DNA of 64,000 nucleotides from Hydrangea macrophylla (lineage: Eukaryota > Streptophyta > Magnoliopsida > Cornales > Hydrangeaceae), in the NCBI GenBank assembly GCA_033977485.1, contig CM066992.1, positions 103,180,140 to 103,244,139 of the forward strand. Direction: 5' to 3'. The notes under the pieces were generated by a model. The model did not search any database. It worked only from the letters and a program-made list of their open reading frames with translations, and was not told where the DNA came from. Below are positions 11,391 through 23,968 of this stretch, one piece after another (position 1 is the stretch's first letter; every line of letters starts with the position of its first letter). Both the position numbers and the translations under genes were made by a program.

Positions 11391-12990
11391 TGGAATAGAC
11401 CGACCAATGCTACAGAGGTTAGAAGTTTCCTAGGCCTAGCAGGATATTATAGAAGATTTGTAGAAGGATTCGCCAAGATAGCGAGACCATTGATGAATTT
11501 GACCAGGAAGGAGATGAAGTACGAATGGACAGACAAGCATGAGGGTGCATTTCAGGAGTTAAAAGGAAGATTGACTTCTGCACCAGTACTCGCAATACCT
11601 AAGAGTGGAGAAAGGTACGTGATCTACAGTGATGCATCGCACCAAGGACTTGGTTGTGTGCTTAAACGGGAATGTTATTACTTACGGATCAAGACAGTTA
11701 AAGGTACATGACAAGAATTATCCGATGCATGATCTGGAACTAGTCGTAATAGTATTTGCATTAAAGATCTGGAGACACTATCTCTATGGAGAGAAGTTTG
11801 ATCTGTTTTTCAATCATAAGAGTTTGAAGTATTTGTTCTCTCAAAAGGAGCTGAACATTTGACAACAAAGATAGATGGAGTTACTCAAAGACTATGATTT
11901 TTCATCACAATACCATCCAGGTAAAGCAAATGTCGTAGCGGATGTTTTAAGCCGTAAATCTCGACTAGTGATAGCTATATTCCTAATTCGAGAATGGAGA
12001 GCATTAGAAGTTTTAGCTTAATTCGAGCTTCAGCCAGTGGAACCAATGGAAGAAAAACATTTTGGATGTTTGATGGTACAACTAACTTTGATCAGCCGTA
12101 TCATAGAAGCCCAACAGACGACAGAATATTTAAAGTTATGGTTCGCCAAGATGTTAGCAAAAGAACCAGAAAACTGGAGTATCAGTACAAACGGAGCATT
12201 ACGATGTAAAGGAAGACTCTGTGTACCTGACAAAGAAATATTGGATGAAGCGCATAAGTCACGAATGACGATTCATCCTGGAGGTACAAAGATGTACAAG
12301 GATTTGAAGAGGAATTTGTGGTGGGAAGGAATGAAGAGAGAAATAGCCGAGTATGTAGCTCAGTGTCTTACTTGTAAGCAACTAAAGGCAGAACATTAGA
12401 AACCCCCTGGACTTCTACAGCCATTACCGATTCCTCAGTGGAAATGGGAACACGTAACCATGGATTTTATGGTAGGATTGATGAAGTCACAGTAGAACCA
12501 CGACGCTATTTGGGTAATCGTAGATCGACCTACGAAGATGGCACACTTTAGCGCCTACAGTATGATGTATCCAGTAGAACGTTTGAGTTGGATATATCTA
12601 CAACACGTAGTATGATTACACGGTGTACTTATGTTAAGATTGAGATTCGCGCTTTACTGCAGAATTTTGGAAGAGTCTCCAGATAGCGATGGAAACAACT
12701 TTAAACTTCAGTTCAACCTTTCATCCACAGATTGATGGGCAGACTGAATGAGTTCATCAAGTAATGGAGGACATGTTATGGGCTTGTGTGATTGATTTTG
12801 AGAGTTCTTGGGAGACACACTTACCTTTGATTGAGTTCGCCTATAACAACAGTTATCATTCGAGCATAGGAATGACGCCATTTGAAGCTTTGTACGGAAG
12901 ACCTTGCCGATCGCTGCTTTATTGGACCAAAGTTGGAAATACTCAACTTCTTGGGCCAGAGATAGTATGAGAGACCAGTGAGAAGATTCA
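11391..12990 (+). pseudogene. Gypsy pol remnant: RT end, RNase H, integrase
   Basis: Decayed pol. In order: end of RT/connection ([21 protein letters not shown]), RNase H ([15 protein letters not shown], then [17 protein letters not shown] after a frame change), the tether QYHPGKANVVADVLSRK, the integrase H2C2 finger (H and H in HKSRMTIHPG, C and C in CLTCKQ), MDFMVGL, and the integrase C-side [23 protein letters not shown]. Several stops and frame changes break it (for example after KELNI, after KAEH, and within the integrase core). Gag, protease and the RT catalytic core are absent. Motif wording fits Tekay/Del chromoviruses. It cannot make a working polyprotein. Confidence 0.9.
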
Positions 12991-13352
12991 AGAGAAAGAA
13001 AGTTTGTATATCATATATATATACACACATACATCCATATATCTATATCTACATAGATACATACACACACTGCCTTAGAAGCAGAAGAGAAGAACGAGAA
13101 GAAGAAAGAAAGAAAGAAAGAAGAAGGAGAGACAAAGAGAGCTGGGCAGAGAGAAGAAGAAGAGAGGAAGAGAGAGAGAGAACTTTGGTTTTCAAAGAAC
13201 ACAAGCCAAATGCACCCTTGGTGAGTTCCTAACTCACTTGGTCCCTATATATATGAAGTTTTTACAAGTTATGGTGAAGTTTAGATGTGTTAAATGCATG
13301 ATTTTTACGTTTACATATGTTGTTTTATTAATCTGCTGGTGAAGACGGAGTA

Positions 13353-13650
13353 CCAATCGATTGGCATAATTACCAATCGATTGCCATCAGTCTGAACCCA
13401 ATCAATTACATAGAATTCCAATCGATTACTATCATAATTGATTGTTATGATTTTTATCCCAATCGATTGCCAATGTTAGCAATCGATTGACATTATTTTT
13501 ATCCCAATCGATTGTTATGATTTTTATCCCAATCGATTGCCAATGTTCGCAATCGATTGACATTATTCGTATCCTAATCGATTGCCAGTTTTTCTGAATC
13601 GATTGCTATGATTTTTATCCCAATCGATTGGACCTTATCCCAATCGATTA
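13353..13650. repeat. CAATCGATTG array in 3' LTR
   Basis: About fourteen copies or near copies, longer than the 5' LTR counterpart: a segment with ATCCCAATCGATTGCCAATG is duplicated, showing that arrays grow or shrink within one element. Confidence 0.88.
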
Positions 13651-13979
13651 GTACGGACAGAACATGGATTCCTTTTCCTGTTTATTATATTAAGGGTTCG
13701 ATTGTTCGTTTCTTGATTCGGACTTCCGTTATGCGATTCTGGGTTGATCAAGGATAATGTGACAACAAAGATAAAGTATTATTAAGAATAATGGATTAAC
13801 GTGATGACTTGGGAGACATGTTGATTTCCAGTATGATTTTGAGATCCGTTTCTTTTAATCAAGAGTAGTCAGGCCACAATGGGATGGGATGTCATGTATC
13901 AATCATAGTGTAAAATTTATATAAGTTTTGATAAGTTCTTGGGAATGGTACATAAGTGGACGTTTGGTCATACGATGCC

Positions 13980-14275
13980 CTTAACATGCGGTGAATGGGT
14001 TATATCATTAACGAGCAGTGGGCGGGACCATGTAGTTCAGAGATAGCCAAGTGATCCATGTTATATCCTTAACGAGCGATAGATGGTTTATATCCTTAAT
14101 GAGCGGTGGATGGGGGGTCACTGGTATATAGCGATAAGTCATGGCAATAGATTTGATATGCAGTTGTTCAAAGCATTGTATCCCTGACATGTGGTGGATG
14201 GGTTACATCCTTATCGAGCGGGGAATGAACCGACATAGTGTCCATGAATGCGGTGGATGGTTTATATCCTTAACG
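13980..14275 (+). repeat. 28-bp-type tandem repeats in 3' LTR
   Basis: Counterpart of 10345-10640 with the same unit (GGTGGATGG...TATATCCTTAACGAG) and scattered substitutions. Confidence 0.72.
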
Positions 14276-14986
14276 AGCAATGGACAGAATGATGGTATGT
14301 CTATATATGTGAAACGATTGAGTTTGTTCTTTCTAGAAAGTATGTTGATCATCGGTCTTCGAGTAACAAGACGATAAGGGTTGGTTAACGATGTTGAATT
14401 AGAAGCAACCTATGATTATTATAGTAAGACTTAACTCGTGTCTTCATAAGTTTGTTTTGCTTCAGATAACTGGTACCTTGTTAGTTTATACTCACTTAGC
14501 TCTCAGTAAGCTGACGGCCTTTATTGCCTAGACCTTCTCCCGTCCAGACTATCTTGTACCTTATTCTGCAGGTGACGAATCCTACAACAACGGTTACTAT
14601 CCGGGAGAGGAGTACACAGAGGGTGGTCCCACTGATGACACCCATGTCGGGGAGGACTACTATGTTGATGTTTACGCTAGCTAAAGACTTGGAGATAATT
14701 AATAGTTTATATATTTCTGTTTAGACTGTTTTGTTATATTTGGTACTTGGGCATATGTTGCTTCCAAACCTTATATACTTCCGCTATAGCTTTACTGTTG
14801 TAATAACTCTGATGTTTGTAATAGAAGCAACGGTTTTGTATATCCAGTTTGTTTTTATTACTATTCTTGCTATAGACTAGTATTGTGTGGTATGGATCAT
14901 TAGTGACATTCACCAGTCATTCCCTATGGACCCAAAAAAGAAATTTATTTTTCTCTATTTTTGCTACTCCGGGGCGTGACAGAGTG

Positions 14987-15899
14987 AAACTCCGAGTTCG
15001 TCGCCCAAATTAAACTAACCAAGATCAGAGTGGTCGCAACATTTCCCAAACTAACTAACAAGGCTTAACCATATACTACATGAATCAAGTTTAAAAAACA
15101 TAACAACTACATTAACCATAACCATAACCCCCACGTTGTAGATATTTGCAGTTTACCACGCTTTTTAAAACTTTTTCAAATTTCAAATTCAAATATGAGT
15201 CGACACTTAAGTTTTTAAAGGAAAATTAAGAAACCATTTTAAAGGCAAATTGATCTTTTGGTAACCAGAGATTTCTAGGTTTGGGGATTATGGAATGAGA
15301 ATGGAAGGAGCTCGGCAGACTAAAACACCCCCTCTCATCCTATCTCGTGATAGGCCTCTACTCAACATCCTTTTAATCGAATTATTAATTTAAGCATGCC
15401 CTCAATTAATACATAGATATAAATATATATTCCACAAGCATGTTGAAATAGGTGCGAGATTGCTAACGATAAAAGGCATACAAAACCATATAGGTCACAT
15501 AGCAAGCAAAATGATATGCAAATAGAGAGCAAGGAAACTTACCTGGGATCCAACTGCGATATAGAAACCTGTAATGCATACATAAAATAGAAAACCTAGG
15601 ACAAAGGTCTCTAACACATATATACACATAAGGCAAGACTTAGTCTAAGGTGTCATGCATGGAATTGAAAATCAATAAAATTAAGAAATGAAATAAACTA
15701 GAGAAAAGTCAAGAGATCATATCTCAATAGTGCTACAAAATAAAAGGTTAGTCCACATGCTTTGAACAAGATATAATATTGAATCCTAACTAACATACCC
15801 AAACTTATAGCTTAAATCTATCAAGTATGGAAAGAATTGACATAATCATGAATTCATTTCAACTAGTTGAAAACACTGATTCATAACATATTTTGCATG
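14987..15899 (-). repeat. Probable continuation of LTR family E; no gene
   Basis: Starts right after the second GAGTG duplication, so it was joined to 9022 before the gypsy insertion. AT-rich, with a CACCCCCTCTCATCC block near 15328. I see no open frame or RNA gene and could not find the LTR end. Confidence 0.35.
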
Positions 15900-16287
15900 T
15901 CTATTGATTTATTAATTGTGCAAAATACCATTTCTGGAGCTTCTAAGTACATTGTTTACGTGCATTTCTCGCATAACCCTCATTTATACTATTTACATTT
16001 TTTACACAGGTTGTGTGAGCATTTTGTAGGTCGTTTTGGCAATCCGAGTTGGGAGGCAAAGCCTCGGTTGAAGATCACTTCCTTTGCAGCCTCTTCGGGC
16101 TCTTTTTTTGGACTCCAAGACCTCATATTTGGAGGTTGTTCTCAACTTGATAAAGCTTTCCCTGTGAGTCTTCTTCGTGTGGCCTCAAATTTCACCTCAA
16201 TCGGAGGTCGGAGCGAGAAGTTATGGTAATTTTAGTGATCAGTGTGCAAACTAGTTGAGAAGCTGTGAAGATTCAATGCAGATGGGC

Positions 16288-16399
16288 ATTCGTCCGGTCA
16301 AAATGCCCCATTCAACCGGTCCTCTTTTAGTGTTCTTTTTTATATTTTCTGCAGAGGGGCATTCGACCGGTCGAATGGGCCTGCTCGACCGGTCGAATG
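16288..16399. repeat. TTCGACCGGTCGAA palindromes upstream of a TATA box
   Basis: Four copies or variants: ATTCGTCCGGTCAAAAT, ATTCAACCGGTC, ATTCGACCGGTCGAAT (perfect 16-bp palindrome) and CTCGACCGGTCGAATG. They end 51 bp before TATAAATA. Same class as the degenerate pair at 8768-8806. Confidence 0.85.
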
Positions 16400-16450
16400 A
16401 CCCTGTTTCTACATCCTTTGTTTTAGAAGTTTGCCACTCCGAAGGTTTTG

Positions 16451-16458
16451 TATAAATA
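16451..16458 (+). promoter_or_regulatory. TATA box
   Basis: TATAAATA followed at about 30 bp by CTCGTTTGG and a CT-rich leader, a normal plant core-promoter layout. Confidence 0.55.
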
Positions 16459-17450
16459 CCCCATTATAACTCGTTTGGAAGGGCTGGACCTAAATTTTAC
16501 AGCAGCTTAGATTCTCTCTCTTAATCCTCTTGTATCTCTGTAGGTTTTCTTGTTAGTTTGTTCATAGATTAGTTAGATTTAGGGCTTGTAAGTGAGATTG
16601 TGAGAGATTCTTCAACTTGCAAGCTTGGTCTCTTCTTTTGGGAGCGTTTATTGAAGTTATTTATTGGTTTCACTCTATCTTGAAGCAGTTGCTTGCATTA
16701 ATGGTGATGTCCTTCCACTCCTTTGATGTTTTTATTAATGTTTACATAGTTAAATCCATGTGTAGCTAGTTTTCTAGGTTAGGGGTCATGAACCCACCTA
16801 TGGATCCTTGTGTTTCTTGAAAGTCTAAAGCTTTTGGATCTTCTTGAGTGATTGAAGAGTGTTGGGTTTGTAATATGTTTGTTTCTTTACCTCCATTGTC
16901 ATGCAATGGGGGTCATTGAAATCTATATAACCAATCCAACATTTGCCCTTTGTCTTCTCAAGCTTTCATCTTTCATAGTGGGGTTGACAACCCACATGTT
17001 TGATTGTTAGCCTCCAAAGAACTTTGTTCACTTAAGAAACCCCCTCCAAATCCCTAAAACTTACCCTTGTGTGATCCAAGGTTGGTAGCATGACCCCTAG
17101 TCCTTTTTCTCTTAAGTAAACCAAACTCGTTAATCTAGCTTGCTCGTTATAGTTAATTTTTGCCCGCTGTTTAATTAGTTAACTTAATTAGTTGTTATTT
17201 TTACCTTGGTTTTACTCGCATGCTAGTTCTAGTTTTAGAATAGATACCCTCAAAACAACCATCTTTTCTTTCTTTTTGGTTACAATAGTAGTGTATTTGA
17301 GTTCCGAAACTATAATCTTCCGGTCTAGTCCCCATGGAAATCGACCTCGTACATACCCGAGTATTACTTGCTACGATTGATTTGCACTTGAATCATACAT
17401 ATCCCGAGAGCAAACAAACACAACACCTACAAGTCTCAACTAAGAGCTAA

Positions 17451-19528
17451 TGTAATGTCCATATAGAGATGATGTAACCCCAACCCATAATTATGTTCAA
17501 CTAATTAGGGCTTAACATAATACAAGATGATGTCCTAATTGCTAGAATCTACACTTATGTGATGGATGCATGAACATGAACAAGGGTAAGTTATAAATCA
17601 CTCATTGATTTGGATCATTTAATTTCTGGATTTAAGTTCAATTAATCATAATTAAATCATGGTTTAAGCCCTAGGGCATAGAAAGGTCATTTGGGTCATC
17701 ATTTACAAAGTTTATCAAAAACTGAAATAGGATTCAAGAATTTACAGAGAGCAGACCAGACTTTAAAAAATAGAATAAGCATTACCTCTCATGGTTTGAT
17801 CTTAATGATTTTTGGATATGGTAGGCCTCTGTAAGTCTAGTTTCAAACCCAAAAATAAAATCAAAGATTCAAAGATCCAATATATGGGAATTGGACTAAA
17901 ACCAGACACTACTCAAAATTTTACAACTCTTTGTCCAGAGATTTTGTATGATTTTCTAAAAATAGTAAACGAATCAGAATCACTTTGATCTTTTTACAGA
18001 ATCTTACTAACACATTTAACTTTACAGAAAAAATTATTTGATGTCAAAAGTGTTTGATTAAGGCTCTGATCTATTCAAATCAAAACTGAATTACTGTTTT
18101 GAAATTTTGGACAGAGAGTAACTAATTTACAAATCCTAAGATCAAACCATCCTAACCATGAAATCTTGTCAAAATAAAAAATTACAGTGGTATGTCTATG
18201 GGTTGGTGATTAATTCCAATTGATCTCATTCAATTCTAATGGATCATGATTTAATTAAAAATCTTAGATCACTGCTGGTTATTGAATTCACTGCACCAAT
18301 GTTGACATCTAAGCCATGAAAATTTGGCAAGTCTAACGTCTCTCCCAAGTGGATGACCTTGAGGAATACAGACTTTTTTAATTCGATTCTCCTCCCAAAT
18401 TAATGGTCCTTGGAGACTAGATATGACCAATCCATGTGAACCTCAATGGAATATAGAGAGGATTCCATGAGACTTCGAATTAGAGGGCCCAAACCATAAG
18501 TCAAGAATAGGATCCACTAATTATGTGTGGATATGGCTATGATCTACCTTATTTCCCATATAAATCATAAGATTATAGTGAATTAAAGGATTGAGCTCAT
18601 GGGAATCAAATGAGATATTGAAGATCTCACAAATCCCATGAGTAGAATACAAACAAAGAAAAGATGAAATCAAAATTTAATTGATGATCCAAGTCAAAAT
18701 TATTTTTAGAAACTTGTTTTGCCTCAAATCCTTAGCAACTTAGATTCAAATCAATGAAAACTAATGAGAATTCAATCACAGTTCTAGTGGTGTGTGATGA
18801 AATGAGGTGGGAAGAGAGTTTTTAAAAATTGTGTAAAAGATCCTAGAGTTCTATGAATTGTGATTGAATTAAAGCCAAACTAAGTCAAAATTAGACGATC
18901 ATCACTAGAAATTCTCAGATTTTCCTTGTTCTTGATGAAGATCTTCCAAGTCTTCAAGTTCTTCTTCAAAATCCTTGGGTTTTCTTCAAAAATTCTCTCA
19001 AATCCTCACAATTGTATATATATCTTTCATATTTCTTGTTTTTTTTGTAAAAGTCCCTTGTAATGGAGATGAACATCTCTATATATAAACCAATTTCAAG
19101 TGGTCAATTTGATAAATTCGGGGTAAAAATCCATGTGCAATGATATTCAATACGTATTGAAGAAAAATAGTCTGTTACAGCGGACGACACTCAATGAGTT
19201 GTCTGCAATATATATTTATTTATATCTTTTTGTTTTCTTTTATTTTAAAATTCCTTTTCCTTCCTTTTTATTTTATTTTCAAATAATTTTCTATATTTTA
19301 TATCAGAATTAAATCTTCCAAACCGTTTTTCTTATACGTATTTTATACCTGAATTTCCGTGAACACCTGGTTTTTTTTCTTTTAAAAACATAACTGAGAC
19401 TGAAGAACCTTCCAAAGAGCTTGGATCATTTAGAAAGAAATCTTCGAATTCTGTCGGACATTATCGTCATCGGTCTAGAGGCAATTATCCCCTGAATTCG
19501 ACGGTCAGTCAAAATTGGGGTGTATACA
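17451..19528 (-). repeat. Possible Tat/Ogre-like LTR or LTR remnant
   Basis: The right end reads, on the minus strand, TGTATACACCCCAATTTTGA, the usual opening of Tat/Ogre-type LTRs. A left end at TGTAATGTCC (17451) is a guess. No target duplication or primer site was found. The body is AT-rich with no coding potential. An ATATATAAA-like box lies near 19080. Confidence 0.35.
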
Positions 19529-19985
19529 CACGTTGCCTTTCCAAGCCATTTTCCTTCATTTCTTCGATGCCTCGCCTTTATCACCTATAATGGTTATTTA
19601 ATAATCACTATACTATATCAGCTGGTAAATGACAACAATGATAAACATGAATAACAAACATGTTCAAATCTCATCTTTTACACATAACTATGGTCTCTGG
19701 GAACGCAAGTACCGGCTTCCCTTTCACGTTAGACCGCGACTACTCCATTGGTCTGCGCGACTAACAAAGGCCCACACCTCTCTCATTCAAACGTGTGACC
19801 TCATGGCTATTTTGGCACCTAGTCACATTCTCGATGGCAAGTACTCCAAAAATGAATTATGTTATGTGTTTCTCCTATAATTCTTTGTTGTATTTTGTAT
19901 GCTAGTATTGTGGTGTATTGCAGTTTATGATCTTCTTATGATGAATAAAATAATTTCTTAGTACTTATGAATCTTATTATTTGAT
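19529..19985. other. Unassigned stretch before the copia remnant
   Basis: No recognisable gene or repeat. It occupies the place where gag of the following copia element should be, but I could not read gag motifs in any plus-strand frame. Confidence 0.4.
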
Positions 19986-19994
19986 AGATTTTAA

Positions 19995-22900
19995 GATGAA
20001 CATTGAAGATGTATGCCTAGTTAATAGTGCAACGACACACAATTCTCCGAGACAAGAAATATTTCTTGAACTTAAAACTAACTGAAGCAAATGTGAACAC
20101 AATATCGGGCACTGCAAATCTTATTGAAGGATCCAGAAGGACTAGTATTAGTTTGTCAAAGGGAACAATAATTCATTCCAATAATGCTTTATACTCTAGC
20201 AAATCCAAAAAAATTGCTTAGTGTCGGAGATATCCATTTAAATGGATACCATATTGAGACCATTGCTGAGAACAGTATAGAATATATTTGTATTACATCT
20301 CTCGTTTCAAATAAGAAACAGGTCTTGGAGAAACTTCTCACTTAAGCTTCTGGGTTATATCAAATGACGATTAGAGTAAATGAATCAACTGTTGTGATAA
20401 AACCAGAAGATATCAAATTTGAAGACTTTTGGACTTTAGCATGACCGACTTAGTCACCTGGGAGCAATAATGATGCGAAGAATCATCGAAGGCTCACATT
20501 GACACCCTTTAAAGAATCAGAAGATTTTTCTGCCAAGTGACAATCCATGTATTGGTTGTTCACATGGTAAATTAATTATCGTACCATATCCTTCAATACC
20601 GTGGAATCCCCTACATTTTTAGAACGTATTTGAGGGGATATATGGGGACTAATTCATCCGCTATCTGGGCCATTTTACTACTTCATGGTTCTAATTGATG
20701 CTTCCACTAGATGGTCACATGTCTGTCTACTCTCATCTCGTAATACTCATTTGTGAAACTTCTTGCTCAAATAATTCGATTACGAGCACAATTTTATGAC
20801 TACCCTATCAAAACTATAAGTCTTGATAATGCTGGGGAGTTCACATCCAAGGCATTTGATGACTATTGCATGTCAATAGGAATTCATGTTAAAAATCCCA
20901 TTGGTCACGTGTATACACGAAATGGTTTAGCTGAGTCGTTTATCAAAATTCTCAAGTTAATTGCTAGACCTTTACTTTTGAGAACAAAACTACTTGCATC
21001 TGCTTGGGATCATGCTAGATTACATGTTGCATCATCGATACAAATACGACCAACCATCTACGAGTCTTTGGTTGTGCTGTGCAAGTTCCTATTGCACCTC
21101 CCCTAATGCGCAAAAATGGGTCTTCAATGACGCCTTTGAGTTTATGTTTGTTTTGATTCACCATCTATAATAGGATATCTTGAACACCTGACAGGTTATC
21201 GTTTTAATGCACGATTTGCAAACTGTCATTTTGATTAGACCATATTCCTGCCATTAGGGGAGAAAAGTTGAAGCCTGAAGCTCAGTATGAAATTTCTTGG
21301 AATACATCGACATTTTCTCATCTTGATCCTCGTACTAATCAATGTGAACTTGAAGTTCAACGGATCATTCATTTGTACAAGATTGGAAATCAATTGCCTG
21401 ATGCATTCATTGATACCAAGAAAGTGATAAAATCACATATACCAACTGTAAATGCTCTAGTAAGACTGCTCCCTGCATGACAATTTGGTAGTACAACAGT
21501 AGGTGAGTCTACAGCACGGTTGAAGCGTGGTAGACCCAATGGTGCAAAAGATAAGGTTCCTCGGAAGAGGAAAATAAAAAGACATATTAACAAAGTAAAA
21601 ACTCATAAAAACGTCTCAAAGAGCGGTATAGAAATACTTGATACATCCAATGTTGGTAAGCAGAGTTCCCCTGAAGAGGAACAACTAACCCATGAAGAGA
21701 CAAATGAATTTGACAGTAAAGAGATCTTGATAAACTATATGTCCGTTGGAAATATGTGGGATCATATATTTGCCTTTATAGTAGCACTAGACATCACCCG
21801 AAGTCATGATGAGGATCCTAAACCACAAAATGTGGAAGAATGCTGACATAGAATTGATTGGCCAAAGTGGAAAGAGGCCATACAATCAGAGCTAAAATCA
21901 TTAGAAAAGCGGGATATGTTCGGGCCCATAGTCCCTACACCTGAAGATGTAAATCCCATTGGGTACAAATGGGTATTTGTCCAGAAATGTAATGAGCAGA
22001 GTGAGATTGTGTGATACAAGGCCAGACTTATAGTACAAGGCTTCTCCCAGAGACCAGGCATCGATTACGATGAAACATATTCTCCTGTAATGGATGTAAT
22101 TACGTTTCAATTTTTGATAAGCCTATCAATGTCTGAAGAACTTGATATGCACTTAATGGACGTGGTTATAACATATTTGCATGGATCACTAGATAGTGAT
22201 ATACATATGACGATCCCTGAAGGATTCAATATGCCCGAAGAATGTAAGTCAAAACCACGAGATATGTACTCTATTAAATTACAAAGATCTCTATACGGAT
22301 TAAAGCAATCTGGACGCATGTGGTACAATCGCCAGAGCAAGTATATGTTGAAAGAATGATATTTAAATAATCCTATATGTGCATGCATCTTCATTAAGAG
22401 ATCAGAATCTGCTTTTGCAATCATTGCAGTATATGTTGATCATTTTAATCTTTTTGGAACTCCCGAAGAGCTCACAAGCACTGCTGATTATCTGAAAAGG
22501 GAATTTGAGATGAAAGATCTCAAAAGGCAAAATTTTGTCTTAGATTGCAACTCAAACATTTCCCCAAAGGAATTCTCTTACGCCAATCCTCATATACAGA
22601 TAAAGTTTTGAACCATTTCTAAATGGATAATGCTCATCCATTGAATACTCCTATGGTAGTCCATTCACTTGATGTAAAGAAGGATCCCTATTGTCATCAT
22701 GATAATGAGGAGAGGCTACTTGGTCCTGAAGTACCATATTTGAGCGCTACTGGTGCTCTCATGTTTCTTGCAAATTGCACTTGACCAGACATTGCTTTTG
22801 TTGTCAATATTCTGGATAGGTATAGCTCAGCTCCAACTCAGAGACATTGGAATGGTACAAGTACATATTTTGCTATTTCCGTAGCACAATTGATCTGGGA

Positions 22901-23290
22901 TTATTTTATTCAAAAGGATCCAAGTCACTATTTGTTTGGTATGTTATTGATGGTTATCTTTCAGATCCATACAAGGCTCGATCTCAAACAGGCTATGTAT
23001 TTACTTGTAGCAATACTGCAATCTCATGGAGATCTGTGAAGCAAACGTTGATAACCACTTCTTCAAATCATTCTGAAATCATTGCACTGTATGAAGCCAG
23101 TCGTGAATGTATTTGGATAAGATCTATGATCCTGCATATTCGAGAATCGTGTGACTTATCTAATTCGATCAAAGACAGTCCGACAACATTATACGAAGAT
23201 AATACTGCATGCATAGCACAAATCAGAGGGGGATTTATCAAATGTGATAGAACCAAGCACATATCACCAAAATTCAGCAAATACGCTCAA
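19995..23290 (+). pseudogene. Ty1/copia pol remnant (PR-IN-RT-RNase H)
   Basis: Copia order is clear despite many stops and frameshifts. Protease near 20010-20220 (CLVNSATTHTILRDKKYF; the active-site D-S/T-G reads N-S-A). Pre-integrase near 20440-20600. Integrase 20640-21110 with LDNAGEFTS (D) and NGLAESFIK (E). RT 21850-22600 with WKEAIQSELKSL, YKARLIVQGFSQRPGIDY, TYSPVMD, then LYGLKQSGRMWYN and AVYVDHFN, where YVDD reads YVDH. RNase H 22960-23280 with ALYEASRECIWIR, LYEDNTACIAQI and KCDRTKHI. Mutated protease and RT active sites confirm it is dead. A polypurine tract and an LTR follow. Confidence 0.9.
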
Positions 23291-23412
23291 TGATAATCTT
23301 GCTGATTTATTTATCAAGGCATTACCAACTTCAACATTCAAGAAGCTAGTGTATAGTATTGGGACGAGCCGACTCTAAGAGCTTTCTTAAAGAAATCATA
23401 CTCGTGCTGAAA

Positions 23413-23423
23413 TGAAGGGGGAG
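23413..23423 (+). other. Polypurine tract of copia remnant
   Basis: TGAAGGGGGAG lies directly before the 3' LTR. It primes plus-strand synthesis in LTR elements. Confidence 0.7.
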
Positions 23424-23427
23424 TCAT

Positions 23428-23853
23428 TGATGCAGAAACATTATTTCAAGGATAGACATTCAAGATCGAGTGTAGTTTGAATGCCTACCTTGTTAAAATC
23501 AAGAAAGAAGGCTTCACACCATATGGCATTTATTGCCAACTTAGCTATGGTCTGGTAAGTTTGTCTATAAATACCAATGAGTTGAGTGTAGAAGAATACA
23601 CACCGACACGCTGAAAAGAGTCAGAGAGCCAGAGAAGAGAAAATGAAGAAAATATCAGTGTTTAAGTACTTGAGTTCCTAAGGTAATAATATAACTCCCT
23701 CTCTGTAATGGACGGAGACAAGTTGTCGAACCATCTGAAATATCTCTGTCTTTTGTATGACTATTTGTATTGTGTGCTTGCATTTATTACTAGCTTTATA
23801 ACACAATCAAATTAATCAATCAATATTGTTTGTATTTGTACATCCCGCAACAT
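23428..23853 (+). repeat. 3' LTR of copia remnant
   Basis: From TGATGCAGAAAC after the polypurine tract to about CCCGCAACA. It contains a TATA box (TATAAATA, 23566-23573), a leader, and an AT-rich end. Exact limits are uncertain because no second copy is recognisable upstream. Confidence 0.6.
23566..23573 (+). promoter_or_regulatory. TATA box in copia 3' LTR
   Basis: TATAAATA about 140 bp into the LTR. Transcription would read out to the right. Confidence 0.5.
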
Positions 23854-23936
23854 AAACACAATTTTTTATTTGTTAATGATTAACTAGTAATTATTCAACA
23901 TGTCTCGTGCAGTTGTAAAAAAAATAAAAATAAATA

Positions 23937-23968
<32 letters not shown>

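Larger units (their letters stand above)
9028..14981 (+). mobile_element. Ty3/gypsy element (Tekay/Del-like), internally deleted, TSD GAGTG
   Basis: Bounded by GAGTG at 9023-9027 and 14982-14986. The element runs from TGTAATACCC to GGGGCGTGACA. It has a 2.3-kb 5' LTR (9028-11345), an initiator-Met primer site (11353-11364), a broken pol segment (about 11391-12990) and a 3' LTR lacking about its first 435 bp (about 12996-14981). Two deletions explain the structure: one from just after the primer site to the end of RT, removing gag, protease and most of RT; another from the end of integrase into the 3' LTR, removing the polypurine tract and U3. The second junction lies in AG-rich sequence, suggesting short-homology repair. 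It inserted into LTR family E. Confidence 0.85.
12996..14981 (+). repeat. 3' LTR (5'-truncated) of the 9-15 kb gypsy element
   Basis: Joins the 5' LTR sequence at GTTTGTATATCATATATA (position about 9463 of the 5' copy) and continues to GGGGCGTGACA. It keeps the second palindrome array and the 28-bp repeats but lacks the upstream array and the TATA box. Confidence 0.85.
15900..17450 (+). repeat. LTR-like segment with TATA promoter and ACCGGT palindromes
   Basis: Plus-strand promoter architecture: palindromes at 16288-16399, TATAAATA at 16451-16458, then a T-rich leader. The right end (about 17330-17395), with CCCCATGGAAATCGACCTCG and GAGTATTACTTGCTACGA, resembles the 3' end of Athila-type gypsy LTRs. 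No primer-binding site follows, so it may be a solo or truncated LTR. A 120-codon open frame at 15867-16229 has no recognisable domain and I do not call it a gene. Confidence 0.4.

Noticed and set aside
15867..16229. 120-codon open frame
   Set aside because: No recognisable domain, lies in LTR-like sequence upstream of its TATA box, and has no plausible promoter.
22847..23293. 148-codon frame as a separate gene
   Set aside because: It is the RNase H part of the decayed copia pol, not an independent gene.
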